Positions 52,368-61,780 of a stretch of 64,000 bases of DNA are shown here, piece after piece. The DNA is from UBA961 sp049426725. GTDB taxonomy: Bacteria > Bacteroidota > Ignavibacteria > Kapaibacteriales > UBA961. The notes under the pieces are model-generated. The model did not search any database and was not told the DNA's origin. It was given only the letters and a program-made list of their open reading frames with translations. The stretch covers positions 1 to 64,000 of the forward strand of contig JBMSYN010000001.1 in assembly GCA_049426725.1 (NCBI GenBank), written 5' to 3'. How positions within the stretch are numbered: position 1 is the first letter of the stretch; every line of letters starts with the position of its first letter. Both the position numbers and the translations under genes were made by a program.

Positions 52368-53810
52368 TCAAGAATTCATTATTTGAAGAAATTCTCTATT
52401 GTCTTTTGTGCTTTCAAGTTTTGACAACAATAATTCCATTGCTTCGATGCTTGTGAACTCACTAAGTACTTTTCTAAGAATCCATACTCTAGCAAGTTCT
52501 TCTTGTGATAGAAGCAATTCATCATGTCTTGTACTAGATCTATTGACATCAATCGCAGGGAATATGCGTCTTTCTGCAAGTTTGCGATCTAGGACAAGTT
52601 CCATATTACCGGTGCCCTTGAATTCTTCAAAAATCACCTCATCCATTCTTGAACCGGTATCAATCAAAGCGGTTGCTATGATTGTAAGTGAACCTCCTTC
52701 TTCAATATTCCTTGCTGCACCAAAAAATCTCTTTGGTTTATGCAAAGCATTTGCATCAACACCTCCGGATAGAATCTTTCCTGAATGAGGAATCACAGTA
52801 TTGTGAGCTCTTGCCAAACGGGTTATGGAATCCAATAGAACCACAACATCTTGCTTTGCTTCAACGAGTCGTTTTGCTTTTTCCAATACCATATCTGCAA
52901 CTTGGACATGTCTTTCTGGTGGTTCATCAAAGGTAGAAGATATGACTTCAGCACGCACAGAACGCTGCATATCGGTAACTTCTTCCGGTCTTTCATCTAT
53001 CAAAAGAACAATCAATTTTACTTCGGGGTGATTCCTTGCAATACTATTCGCAATTTTCTGGAGCAAAACTGTCTTACCGGATTTTGGAGGAGAAACAATA
53101 AGTCCTCTTTGTCCTTTCCCTATCGGCGCAAGTAGATCTATGATGCGCATAGGATATTCTGCTCTGGTTGTTTCCAGAATTAGTTTTTTATCAGGATATA
53201 ATGGTGTAAGATTATCAAATATTGTTCTATCACGCATTACATCAGGAGATACAAAATTGATTGAATCAACTTTAAGCAATGCAAAAAACCGTTCACCTTC
53301 TTTTGGTGGGCGTACATGACCTCTGATTGTATCACCGGTTCTCATTCCAAATTTTTTGATTTGAGATGGTGAAACATATATATCATCGGGAGAGGGCAAA
53401 TAATTGTAATCTGCTGCTCTCAAGAAACCATATCCATCTCCCAAAACTTCCAATACTCCTTCACCCAGAGTCCCTTCTGATTGCTGATCTCTTGACTGTT
53501 TTTGAGCTTGTACTTCAATAATCTTAAAAATCAATTCTTGCTTACGAAGATCACTATAATCCTCGATTCCCAAAGATTTTGCAATTCTTGTGAGCTCAAC
53601 AATCTTTTTGGATTTGAGTTCAGCAATATTTATCACACCTGATGATTGTTGCATGTCAGGTTGTGATGGAGTTTGTGCATCTCTTTCACGATGGGGAGTC
53701 CTTTCTTGATATGAGGGTCTCTCATGATCATGTGAACTATGTGAATGTTGTTGAGATGTACGTCTAGGTGTACCCACACCCGGTCTGGTGGAATTTCGCG
53801 GAGAACGCAT
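52368..53810 (-). CDS. rho: Transcription termination factor Rho
   Basis: A 480-residue hexameric RNA helicase. N-terminal residues 1-55 are a basic, Ser/His/Pro/Gln-rich extension (RRTSQQHSHSSHDHERPS), then the Rho N domain (about 60-95, IAELKSKKIVELTRIAKSLG) and the RNA-binding cold-shock fold (GDGYGFLRAADYNYLPS). The ATPase domain has the Walker A SPPKSGKTVLLQ, the Walker B VVVLLDSITRLARA, the Q-loop LIDTGSRMDEV and FKGTGNMELVL. Several Bacteroidota have a large insert in the N domain that this protein lacks. A promoter-like pair is found at 53921-53950, giving a leader of about 100 bases. Confidence 0.95.
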   Translation of the reverse strand: MRSPRNSTRPGVGTPRRTSQQHSHSSHDHERPSYQERTPHRERDAQTPSQPDMQQSSGVINIAELKSKKIVELTRIAKSLGIEDYSDLRKQELIFKIIEVQAQKQSRDQQSEGTLGEGVLEVLGDGYGFLRAADYNYLPSPDDIYVSPSQIKKFGMRTGDTIRGHVRPPKEGERFFALLKVDSINFVSPDVMRDRTIFDNLTPLYPDKKLILETTRAEYPMRIIDLLAPIGKGQRGLIVSPPKSGKTVLLQKIANSIARNHPEVKLIVLLIDERPEEVTDMQRSVRAEVISSTFDEPPERHVQVADMVLEKAKRLVEAKQDVVVLLDSITRLARAHNTVIPHSGKILSGGVDANALHKPKRFFGAARNIEEGGSLTIIATALIDTGSRMDEVIFEEFKGTGNMELVLDRKLAERRIFPAIDVNRSSTRHDELLLSQEELARVWILRKVLSEFTSIEAMELLLSKLESTKDNREFLQIMNS

Positions 53811-53920
53811 TACATAACCAAAAAATGAAACAATGAAAGAATATGGAGAGGTTAATATTGAGGGAAAATGTAGACCTTCACCCGTGCCAGGCCTTTAAAC
53901 CAATAAATAAGCTGCTGACA

Positions 53921-53950
53921 CAAAAATAGGTATTGGAATTGATTTTGCAA
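53921..53950 (-). promoter_or_regulatory. Putative rho promoter, Bacteroidota type
   Basis: On the minus strand TTG (53950-53948), 19-base spacer, then TATTTTTG (53928-53921), which fits the -33/-7 pattern. It sits in the 166-base gap between the sufS stop and the rho start and would give a leader of about 100 bases. Confidence 0.5.
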
Positions 53951-53976
53951 GTGTTTTTTATGATTTTAGGCAATAA

Positions 53977-55200
53977 TCAAGAAAAAAGGCGATAAACTTC
54001 TTCTAATGCTGCAATGCAAACGTCTATTTCATGTTTCGATGTATACATTGCGAATGATATTCTGGAGGTTGAAGGTACTTTATAAAAACTCATCAAAGGG
54101 TGGGCGCAATGGTGCCCTGCTCGTATACAGATTCCTTTTTTGTCTAAAATGCTTGCTATGTCATGAGGGTGTACACCTTTCATCGCGAAAGACAAAGCTG
54201 AAACATTGGTTCCATTATAACCCAAGACATCGATAAAATCTATATTTGAAATCTTTTCAATGGCATATTGCATGATCGAACTCTCATGCTGAGAAATAGC
54301 ATGCAATCCCTTACTTGATACGTAATCCAATGCAACACCCAAACCAATGAAACCTTCAATATTGGGTGTTCCAGCTTCGAATTTTGAGGGTAAATCTGCA
54401 AAGGTTGTCTTTTCAAATGATACTTTCTTGATCATGTCACCTCCCGTCTGATAAGGTGGCATTGCTTCCAGAATTCGCTCTTTTCCATAGAGAATTCCAG
54501 TCCCGGATGGACCATACACTTTATGACCTGAAAACACAAGAAAATCACAATCCAATGTTTGTACATTCACCGGAAGATGTTGTATACTTTGCGAGGCATC
54601 TATCAAGATTGGTACATTATGATTATGTGCAATTTCTATGAATTGTTCTATTGGATTTTTCACACCAATGGCATTTGATACCCATACCATTGATACAAAT
54701 TTTGTTTTCTCAGTAAACAGACTCTTATAAATCTCAAGATTTAATGTACCATCTTCAGAAATTGGAACTACTTTTATGCTACACTCTTTCTTTTCAGCAA
54801 TTTGCTGCCAAGGGATGATATTAGCATGATGCTCCATAATGGTGAGGATGATTTCATCGCCCTTGGAAAATGCATATTCTCCATATGATGAAGCTACTAA
54901 ATTGATTGATTCAGTTGCTCCCTTTGTAAACGCTATTTCAGAAGAAGATTTTGCCCCGATAAACTGTCGAACGTTCTCTCGAGTATGCTCATATTTATCT
55001 GTTGAAAGCTGACTTAGCGAATATACACCCCTATGTACATTTGCATTTGTAATACGATAATGATCAACCAATGCTTCAATTACAGATAGTGGCTTCTGAG
55101 TTGTTGCCGCATTATCCAAATAAATGAGTGGATTTCCATTTACTTGCTGTTGAAGTATGGGGAAATCTATGCGGCAATTGTCAGAAAAACTCAGATTCAT
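53977..55200 (-). CDS. sufS: Cysteine desulfurase SufS
   Basis: A 407-residue PLP enzyme that takes sulfur from cysteine for iron-sulfur cluster assembly. The PLP lysine is in FLVFSGHKVYGPSGTG, the active-site Cys is in CIRAGHHCAHPLM near the C-terminus (SufS-type R-x-G-x-H-C-A), and YLDNAATTQKPL and HHANIIPWQ match the family. It belongs to group II desulfurases, which usually work with SufE or SufU; neither is in the window. Last gene of the suf operon, overlapping sufD by 4 bases. Confidence 0.92.
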   Translation of the reverse strand: MNLSFSDNCRIDFPILQQQVNGNPLIYLDNAATTQKPLSVIEALVDHYRITNANVHRGVYSLSQLSTDKYEHTRENVRQFIGAKSSSEIAFTKGATESINLVASSYGEYAFSKGDEIILTIMEHHANIIPWQQIAEKKECSIKVVPISEDGTLNLEIYKSLFTEKTKFVSMVWVSNAIGVKNPIEQFIEIAHNHNVPILIDASQSIQHLPVNVQTLDCDFLVFSGHKVYGPSGTGILYGKERILEAMPPYQTGGDMIKKVSFEKTTFADLPSKFEAGTPNIEGFIGLGVALDYVSSKGLHAISQHESSIMQYAIEKISNIDFIDVLGYNGTNVSALSFAMKGVHPHDIASILDKKGICIRAGHHCAHPLMSFYKVPSTSRISFAMYTSKHEIDVCIAALEEVYRLFS

Positions 55201-56462
55201 GATTTATTTCCTGAACCAAGCAAGGAGGAATTCTCGAAATATGAACGCAATGGATCATAATTAATATGCCGAATTACTTCGCCAATGAAAGCTTCAGTTA
55301 GAAGAGACATAGCAGCTTGTTTTGATATTCCTCTCGCACGTAAGTAATACAATGCTTCTTCATCTACAGAACCTGTTGTTGCTCCGTGAGAACATTTAAC
55401 ATCATCTGCAAATATCTCAAGCTGAGGTTTTGTATTTATTGATGAAGTTGGACTCATTAATAAAGTTCGATTGGATTGATAAGCATTGGTTTTTTGTGCA
55501 TCTCTGCGAACAAATATCTTACCATTGAACACTGCAGTTGCAGTACCGGATAAGACATGCTTGTATAATTCATTGCTTTCACAATTCGGGGCTATATGAT
55601 CAACTACTGTATGATTGTCAGTAATTGAATTCTTGTCACCTGAGACTACTCCGTAAATATTATATGTTGCATATTCTTCAGCAAGAGATCCTGTTATGGT
55701 ATTTCTGACGGCATTCGAATCATGCACAATTACGTGATCTTGTACTGTTGCATTAGCTCGAACATTGGAATGACAATTATAGATAAGCACACCATTTCCA
55801 AGACTACTTTCTACGATGATATGATGCAATTCAGAGTATGCCTCAGTTTCAACAAGCACAGAAGTATTGATTAATACTTCTGATACACTATTTGTGTGAA
55901 ATGTCTCAAGTATAGAAGCTTTTACATTCTCTTCAATATAGACATCAATAGATGGAGAGATAAGAAGTGAATCTTCAGGATTACCATCTGCTACATGTAT
56001 GATATGCAAGGGGTGTGGATGAGTATATTCACTGTTGAATCTAATGTACAACTCTTCATGTGACATAACTCTATTCAAATGCGGAAATGGATTCAACTTG
56101 GGGTCATCCGAAACTTGTTTGTCTTTTTTTCGGACTCCAATTTCTAATCCCTTGATATCCTGTACACTTTCAAGATTCAATGGAATACCATTGACCATTA
56201 AGACATGTAAAGCGTCCTTTACATAAGGTTGGAATGATTGTATTTGATAAACGCTTTTTCCTTTACTTGCTGGAATATATTCTTTCTTGAGAAGTTGAAT
56301 CAGTGGAAAGTACTTCCATTCTTCATGCTTTGGATATGGAAGACCATATTCTTGCAATGCTGAAAGAGAATGTTTAAATGACATGTCGTTGAACTCTTCA
56401 TTGAATCCTGACAAGACTTTTAATTGATCGGTATATGTTTCAAATGCAGTAAGCTGTAACAT
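55197..56462 (-). CDS. sufD: Fe-S cluster assembly protein SufD
   Basis: A 421-residue subunit of the SufBCD scaffold. The N-terminal helical part has LPYPKHEEWKYFPL, followed by the beta-helix core and the C-terminal signature FADDVKCSHGATTGSVDEEA with YYLRARGISKQAAMSLL, as in SufD. It forms a heterodimer with SufB to which SufC binds. The start is 10 bases after sufC; the end overlaps sufS (ATGA). Confidence 0.92.
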   Translation of the reverse strand: MLQLTAFETYTDQLKVLSGFNEEFNDMSFKHSLSALQEYGLPYPKHEEWKYFPLIQLLKKEYIPASKGKSVYQIQSFQPYVKDALHVLMVNGIPLNLESVQDIKGLEIGVRKKDKQVSDDPKLNPFPHLNRVMSHEELYIRFNSEYTHPHPLHIIHVADGNPEDSLLISPSIDVYIEENVKASILETFHTNSVSEVLINTSVLVETEAYSELHHIIVESSLGNGVLIYNCHSNVRANATVQDHVIVHDSNAVRNTITGSLAEEYATYNIYGVVSGDKNSITDNHTVVDHIAPNCESNELYKHVLSGTATAVFNGKIFVRRDAQKTNAYQSNRTLLMSPTSSINTKPQLEIFADDVKCSHGATTGSVDEEALYYLRARGISKQAAMSLLTEAFIGEVIRHINYDPLRSYFENSSLLGSGNKS

Positions 56463-56472
56463 GGTGATGTCA

Positions 56473-57225
56473 TTAATTGTTTATTGTTTCTTTGATCCAA
56501 TCATATCCTTTGGCTTCAAGTTCAAGAGCCAATTCCTTTCCGCCTGTTTTTACGATTTGTCCTTTGTATAATACATGGACATAATCAGGAATGATATGAT
56601 TCAAGAGTCTTTGATAATGGGTGATAACAATCGTTGAATTTTCCGGAGTACGCAATGCATTTACACCATTTGCAACAATCCTCAATGCATCTATGTCTAG
56701 TCCTGAATCGGTTTCATCTAATATCGAAAGTTTGGGTTCCAACATAGCCATTTGAAATATTTCATTTCGTTTCTTTTCTCCCCCGGAAAAACCTTCATTG
56801 AGCGAACGCTGTAGAAAAGATGCATCTAGTTCTACCAATGCAGCTTTCTCTTTCATGAGGGCTAAAAAGTCCATAGCATCGAGTGTTTCTTGATTTCTAT
56901 ATTTACGGACTTCATTGAGCGCAGTTTTTAAAAAATTAGCCGTGGATACTCCGGGAATTTCAACTGGATATTGAAAAGCAAGAAAAAGTCCTTCTCCGGC
57001 TCTTTCTTCGGGTGCTAATTCAGTCAAATCTTTTCCATTGAATTCTATGGTTCCATCGGTGATTTCATATTCTTCTCTGCCGGCAAGGATTGAAGCCAAT
57101 GTAGATTTTCCCGATCCATTCGGTCCCATAATGGCATGAACTTCACCGGGATTTACAGTTAAATTGATGCCTTTAAGAATTGGAGTTTCATCAATCTGTG
57201 CATGAAGGTTTGTGATTTTTAACAT
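56473..57225 (-). CDS. sufC: Fe-S cluster assembly ATPase SufC
   Basis: A 250-residue ABC ATPase of the SufBCD complex. Walker A GPNGSGKSTLASILAG, signature FSGGEKKRNEIFQMAML, Walker B ILDETDSGLDIDALR and the switch His IVITHYQRLL are present. EEDxD-type ABC signatures of SufC and the conserved PVEIPGVSTANFLK identify it. It lies 36 bases after sufB and 10 before sufD. Confidence 0.95.
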   Translation of the reverse strand: MLKITNLHAQIDETPILKGINLTVNPGEVHAIMGPNGSGKSTLASILAGREEYEITDGTIEFNGKDLTELAPEERAGEGLFLAFQYPVEIPGVSTANFLKTALNEVRKYRNQETLDAMDFLALMKEKAALVELDASFLQRSLNEGFSGGEKKRNEIFQMAMLEPKLSILDETDSGLDIDALRIVANGVNALRTPENSTIVITHYQRLLNHIIPDYVHVLYKGQIVKTGGKELALELEAKGYDWIKETINN

Positions 57226-57260
57226 GAGTGATATTATTGATAGTGGTATAAGATATAGAT

Positions 57261-58721
57261 TTAGCCAACACTTCCTTCCAAACTGACAGCCAAAAGGCGT
57301 TGAGCTTCAACTGCAAATTCCATTGGAAGTTGATTCATAACTTCTTTACAATATCCATTGACAATCAATGCAACTGCTTCTTCAGTAGATATTCCACGCT
57401 GATTACAGTAAAACAAAACATCTTCTCCAATCTTTGATGTTGTGGCTTCATGTTCAACTGTGGCAGTATCATTAGAGACTTCTATATATGGGAATGTATG
57501 TGCACCGCATGTTGAACCTATGAGCAAGGAATCACATTGAGAAAAGTTTCTTGCACCTTTCGCTGTCTTTTGAACTTTTACCAAACCACGATAACTGTTG
57601 TTTGATAAACCTGCAGATATTCCTTTTGAGACTATTCTACTTTTTGTGTTTTTCCCAATATGAATCATCTTTGTACCTGTATCTGCCTGCTGATGATTAT
57701 TTGTGACTGCAACTGAATAAAATTCTCCAATTGAATTGTCGCCCATGAGAATGACAGATGGATATTTCCAAGTGATTGCTGAACCGGTTTCAACTTGTGT
57801 CCAGGAGATTTTGGAATTTCTTCCTTTACAAATACCACGCTTGGTTACAAAATTGTAAATACCTCCTTTTCCGTCTTTATCGCCAGGATACCAGTTCTGA
57901 ACTGTTGAATACTTCACCTCGGCACTTTCCAAAGCAACTATTTCAACTACTGCTGCATGAAGTTGGTTTTCATCTCTCATTGGAGCTGTACAACCCTCTA
58001 GATAGCTTACATAACTTGACTCCTCAGCAACAATCAATGTTCGTTCAAATTGACCTGTGTCCTTTGCATTGATTCTGAAATATGTCGACAATTCCATGGG
58101 GCAACGAACACCCTTTGGAATAAAACAAAAAGAGCCATCAGTGAATACTGCGCTATTAAGGGCTGAATAAAAATTGTCGGAAGGAGGGACAACAGTCCCT
58201 AGATATGCTCTTACCAAATCAGGATGCTCTTGTATTGCCTCACTCATCGAACAAAAGATGATTCCAAGTGAAGCCAATTTATCTTTGAATGTCGTTGCAA
58301 CTGAAACACTATCAAGAACTGCATCAACTGCTATTCCTGAAAGCCTCTCCTGCTCTGCCAAAGATATTCCTAACTTTTTAAATGTTTCAAGTAATTCCGG
58401 ATCGACTTCATCAAGAGATTTTGGTGATACCTTTTTCTTTGGAGCGGCATAATAGCTGATATCATTGAAATCAATTTCAGAATATGAAACATTGGGCCAT
58501 TTTGGCTCTTTCATGAGTTTCCACTTATCGAAGGCAGCAAGCCTCCATTCAAGCATCCATTCAGGCTCATTCTTTTTGGATGAAATTAGTCGAATGCTAT
58601 CCTCATTTAAGCCTTTAGGAGCAATCTCTTGATCAATGTCTGATACGAAACCATATTTATAGTCACTTGAGACAATTTCGTCCAATATATCTTGCTGCTG
58701 CTCAGGTTCTTGATGTTTCAT
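57261..58721 (-). CDS. sufB: Fe-S cluster assembly scaffold SufB
   Basis: A 486-residue subunit of the SufBCD scaffold. N-terminal PEWMLEWRLAAFDKWKLM, the middle GTVVPPSDNFYSALNSAVFTD, and the C-terminal cluster-binding/beta-helix region with SQCDSLLIGSTCGAHTFPYI and VALIVNGYCKEVMNQLP all match SufB. The cysteines SQCDSLLIGSTC lie in the conserved place. Start 2 bases after the Rrf2 regulator gene, so these are coupled. Confidence 0.95.
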   Translation of the reverse strand: MKHQEPEQQQDILDEIVSSDYKYGFVSDIDQEIAPKGLNEDSIRLISSKKNEPEWMLEWRLAAFDKWKLMKEPKWPNVSYSEIDFNDISYYAAPKKKVSPKSLDEVDPELLETFKKLGISLAEQERLSGIAVDAVLDSVSVATTFKDKLASLGIIFCSMSEAIQEHPDLVRAYLGTVVPPSDNFYSALNSAVFTDGSFCFIPKGVRCPMELSTYFRINAKDTGQFERTLIVAEESSYVSYLEGCTAPMRDENQLHAAVVEIVALESAEVKYSTVQNWYPGDKDGKGGIYNFVTKRGICKGRNSKISWTQVETGSAITWKYPSVILMGDNSIGEFYSVAVTNNHQQADTGTKMIHIGKNTKSRIVSKGISAGLSNNSYRGLVKVQKTAKGARNFSQCDSLLIGSTCGAHTFPYIEVSNDTATVEHEATTSKIGEDVLFYCNQRGISTEEAVALIVNGYCKEVMNQLPMEFAVEAQRLLAVSLEGSVG

Positions 58722-58723
58722 TT

Positions 58724-59185
58724 TTATGTCGTTGAAATTGGTTCAGAAATCTTGTGATATACAGGTGTATGCAAAAAATCTTGTATGGTGATTGATGTTA
58801 GCATCTCGTCCATTCTCTTCTGAATGATAATCATCGGATCTTTGATTGTACATGAGGAATATACAGTACATGAACATTCTTGATCTTCCATGTCATCAGT
58901 TGATACACATTCTACAAGTTGGGAGGGCTTTCCTTCTATAGCTGAGATGACATCAGACAAACTGATTGCCGATGGCGTTTTTTGAAGAATATAACCTCCC
59001 TGAGCTCCTTGTATTGATTGCGTCAGACCTGATTTACCAAGGAGATGTAAAACTTTTGCTATGATCTCAAATGATAATCCCAAAGATTCAGCTATCTCTT
59101 TTGCTGATACCAAAGTTCCTTCCTTATTTGCAATGAACTGCAAGGAAAGCAATGCATATTCTGTTTTTTTGGTAAATCTTAGCAT
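58724..59185 (-). CDS. Rrf2-family iron-sulfur regulator of the suf operon
   Basis: A 153-residue winged-helix repressor of the Rrf2/IscR family. The DNA-binding helices are in YALLSLQFIANKEGTLVSAK and LGLSFEIIAKVLHLLGKSGL, the wing is QGAQGGYILQK, and the three-Cys cluster ligands lie in ECVSTDDMEDQECSCTVYSSC, C-terminal to the domain as in IscR and SufR-like proteins. It would sense Fe-S status and control the operon it heads; a dyad over its own promoter (59218-59255) fits autoregulation. Two bases separate it from sufB. Confidence 0.9.
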   Translation of the reverse strand: MLRFTKKTEYALLSLQFIANKEGTLVSAKEIAESLGLSFEIIAKVLHLLGKSGLTQSIQGAQGGYILQKTPSAISLSDVISAIEGKPSQLVECVSTDDMEDQECSCTVYSSCTIKDPMIIIQKRMDEMLTSITIQDFLHTPVYHKISEPISTT

Positions 59186-59214
59186 AACTTGTCATTATGA
59201 TAATTAAACAGTCA

Positions 59215-59255
59215 CAAATATACGACTATTTAAACCATATATTGCTTAAATGGTC
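59215..59255 (-). promoter_or_regulatory. suf promoter and candidate Rrf2 operator
   Basis: A TATATTTG (59222-59215 on the minus strand) fits the TAnnTTTG -7 box, 30 bases before the regulator start. Upstream of it GACTATTTAA (59224-59233) and TTAAATGGTC (59246-59255) form an inverted repeat with one mismatch. The strand 59218-59242 also resembles an IscR type 1 site (ATAnnYGACT ... TAT). Confidence 0.5.
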
Positions 59256-59302
59256 AGATTTAAGGAAAAATTGAATTGGAAAGTTCCTATCAGTGGTAAC
59301 TT

Positions 59303-60031
59303 TTAGAAGAGGTCATAACGAAAGCTGTCACCGGAAAAAAGAGTGATTTGTTCAGTTCCATCTGTACAAACTATAAATCCATCATCATTTATGGATTGAA
59401 CAGTAAAATACTTTCCTGATTGTACATGATAGATTGATTTTCCAATGATCTGTAATTCCCTTGCCCATCTTGAGAATATATCTTCAGAAGATTGGCCAAG
59501 GCATGACAAAAAGTGTTGGGTGAATAGTACATACATTTTTTCAAGATCAATTTTCTTCATTAAAACATCTGAAACAGTCATTGTATGACTGTGTGAACTC
59601 AAAGAAAAGGAAGTTGAATTGATATTGATACCGATTCCAACAATGATTGATCGTATATCTTTACCGATATATTCCACCTCAATGAGTGAACCTGATATCT
59701 TTCCTGATTTCTCAAGAAATTCGATGTAAACATCATTAGGATACTTGAGAGCAATTTTTACAGTATTTGGGAATATCTCAAATAGAAAAGCTTGTACGGC
59801 AAGTGCCGCACAAGCTTGAAACACTATAGGTTTTATATTCAATCCCGGCTGAATGTTTAGGGCATATGAAAAAATGATGTCAGTGGCATCACCTGAAAGC
59901 CACATATGACCATTTCTACCTCTCCCTGAAGATTGCTTATCTGCAGTTACTATTACTTCATCATACTCATTGAGTAATTGCTTTGCAATTGTATTAGTTG
60001 AATCAACGATGTCATAATGAAATGACTTCAT
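59303..60031 (-). CDS. birA: Biotin-[acetyl-CoA-carboxylase] ligase (BirA, no DNA-binding domain)
   Basis: A 242-residue class I biotin protein ligase. The biotin-binding GRGRNGHMW (G-R-G-R-x-G), KYPNDVYI (K-W/Y-P-N-D) and the GSLIEVEYIG segment are in the usual order, followed by a short SH3-like C-terminal domain. There is no N-terminal helix-turn-helix, so it does not repress like E. coli BirA. It would biotinylate the carrier of the acyl-CoA carboxylase whose transferase is at 30954. The start at 60031 leaves one base to the upstream TPR gene; a start at 60046 would overlap it. Confidence 0.9.
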   Translation of the reverse strand: MKSFHYDIVDSTNTIAKQLLNEYDEVIVTADKQSSGRGRNGHMWLSGDATDIIFSYALNIQPGLNIKPIVFQACAALAVQAFLFEIFPNTVKIALKYPNDVYIEFLEKSGKISGSLIEVEYIGKDIRSIIVGIGININSTSFSLSSHSHTMTVSDVLMKKIDLEKMYVLFTQHFLSCLGQSSEDIFSRWARELQIIGKSIYHVQSGKYFTVQSINDDGFIVCTDGTEQITLFSGDSFRYDLF

Positions 60032-60032
60032 A

Positions 60033-61754
60033 TCATGGACAACCAAATGCAGACTTGTTTTTTTGTGCCGCTGTATTTTTAGGATCTCTTTTTAATGCTT
60101 CTGCATATGCTTTACAAGCATTATCCTTGTCACCTTGAGTTTGATATGCAAATCCTAAATATACATGAGGAATTGCTGATTTTTCATTTAACTCAAGCCA
60201 TGCTTTGCCATATTTAATCACGCTTTGCACATCTTTACCTTCAAGAGAAACTCTGCAAATTGCTTCAAAAGCTAATTCCGACTCTTTTATTATGGAAGTA
60301 TTACCAGGATTAGTAAGAAGTGATTGTTGAGCTAATTCAACGGCATTGAGTAAATACTTTTTTGCTGAATCAGATTTTTTTAGTGCATTGAATGTATTGC
60401 CAATATAGACTCTTCCCGAAATGGAATTTCCATCCAATGCAAGATATTCTTTTAAGCTTATCAATGCTGAATCATATTTTTGAGCTTGAAAATAACTTGA
60501 ACCAATAAAGAACCTAGACTTTACGCTATTACTATCTTCACAGTCCGCTATTCTTTTTCTAAACACTGCAATTGCTTCATCATACTTTTTCATTGTTTGA
60601 AGAAGATTTGCAAAACGGAATGCAGTATTACATTTTTTTTCAGAACCGTTTATTGATTTGTAAAATGCATCAATAGCTGTAACGGTATCTTTTGAAAAGA
60701 ATGCCGCATACCCCATTCTTTCATAATCAGTTTGGTTTAATGATGGTAAAGATCTATAAAGGTTTATGGATTCCTGGAATTTTTTAATCTCGAAATATGA
60801 ATGTGCAAGCATTGCATTTGCTTTGCCCGTAATTGAATCTATTTTACTTCGAACCAACTCTAGATGAATAGCAGCTGAATCATATTTTCTTGAATTATAC
60901 CAAGCTTGCCCCGCATACCATCTACCCAACCAACCTTCTGGTCTTAAGATAGCATAACGATTGAAAGAAGCTCCGGCTTCAAGAAATTTTGAAGCGAGGA
61001 AAAAGATCTTTCCTTGTTCAAAAAAAGCAGTCGCATTTTTAGGATCAGCTTTTGTGATTTCATTCCAAGTATTCAAAGAACGGCGGAAATATTCATTGGA
61101 CAATTGTTGATCCATTTCCATATTTCCGAGTTTATAGTAAGAAGAGGCCAATTTTATTTTGGCATTCAAAATTGACTTAGTACTTAATTGTTTTCCATCA
61201 GTTGCAAGTGCGGCCTCATAATTGTCTTTAGCTAATTCAAACACCTTTTTTGCAAAATACAAGTCACCAAGTCCAATGTACACTTGAGCATTTTTATCAT
61301 CCAGTTCACGAGCAACAAGAAGATTATATTCTGCTTGCAGAACAGAGTCGGTAGCCAGATAAATATTAGATAAAGTCACATAGTTTTCGGGATCTTTATC
61401 CATTTTTTTCTTTTTTAGCAATGCATTCATTACACTTAGAGCCATTGATGACTTATTTGCTTTTGATAAAGCAAGAGCATATTCCCTGTTCAATACCGGA
61501 GAATCATCGTCATTGTCCATCGCAATAGCCAATACGGATACAGCAGAATCGGGTAATTCCATTTCCATATAAACATCAGCGGCCATCATGAGAATGGAAT
61601 TATCTTTACGATGTTGATTGACGATTTCTGGAGTTAAGCGCAAAGCTTCAACGAATTCCTTGTCTTCGACAGCTTTTTTAAACTGATCAACATTTCCTTG
61701 TGCAAAAAGCGAATTTCCAAAAAACATCAATAAAACAAACAAAAACGAACGCAT
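60033..61754 (-). CDS. Exported tetratricopeptide repeat protein
   Basis: A 573-residue protein with a signal peptide (MRSFLFVLLMFFGNSLFAQG) and helical TPR repeats over nearly the whole mature length, e.g. AYIGLGDLYFAKKVFELAK, then AFFEQGKIFFLASKFLEAG, AMLAHSYFEIKKFQESINLY and PHVYLGFAYQTQGDKDNACK. Such proteins serve as protein-interaction scaffolds in the periplasm. It lies 26 bases after the TPR-TonB gene and 1 base before birA, so it may belong to the TonB locus. Related proteins in Bacteroidota are always found near ExbBD/TonB/PstS-like genes, where their exact role is not known. Confidence 0.8.
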   Translation of the reverse strand: MRSFLFVLLMFFGNSLFAQGNVDQFKKAVEDKEFVEALRLTPEIVNQHRKDNSILMMAADVYMEMELPDSAVSVLAIAMDNDDDSPVLNREYALALSKANKSSMALSVMNALLKKKKMDKDPENYVTLSNIYLATDSVLQAEYNLLVARELDDKNAQVYIGLGDLYFAKKVFELAKDNYEAALATDGKQLSTKSILNAKIKLASSYYKLGNMEMDQQLSNEYFRRSLNTWNEITKADPKNATAFFEQGKIFFLASKFLEAGASFNRYAILRPEGWLGRWYAGQAWYNSRKYDSAAIHLELVRSKIDSITGKANAMLAHSYFEIKKFQESINLYRSLPSLNQTDYERMGYAAFFSKDTVTAIDAFYKSINGSEKKCNTAFRFANLLQTMKKYDEAIAVFRKRIADCEDSNSVKSRFFIGSSYFQAQKYDSALISLKEYLALDGNSISGRVYIGNTFNALKKSDSAKKYLLNAVELAQQSLLTNPGNTSIIKESELAFEAICRVSLEGKDVQSVIKYGKAWLELNEKSAIPHVYLGFAYQTQGDKDNACKAYAEALKRDPKNTAAQKNKSAFGCP

Positions 61755-61780
61755 ATAAGATAGACCTCAATGAATAAATA

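Noticed and set aside
53811..53976. Gap between sufS and rho as a possible attenuator leader
   Set aside because: Apart from the promoter-like pair at 53921-53950 I find no strong hairpin or short leader peptide.
59284..59303. A hairpin AAGTT/AACTT just after birA as a terminator
   Set aside because: The stem is only five to six bases, A/T-rich, and no T-run follows on the minus strand.
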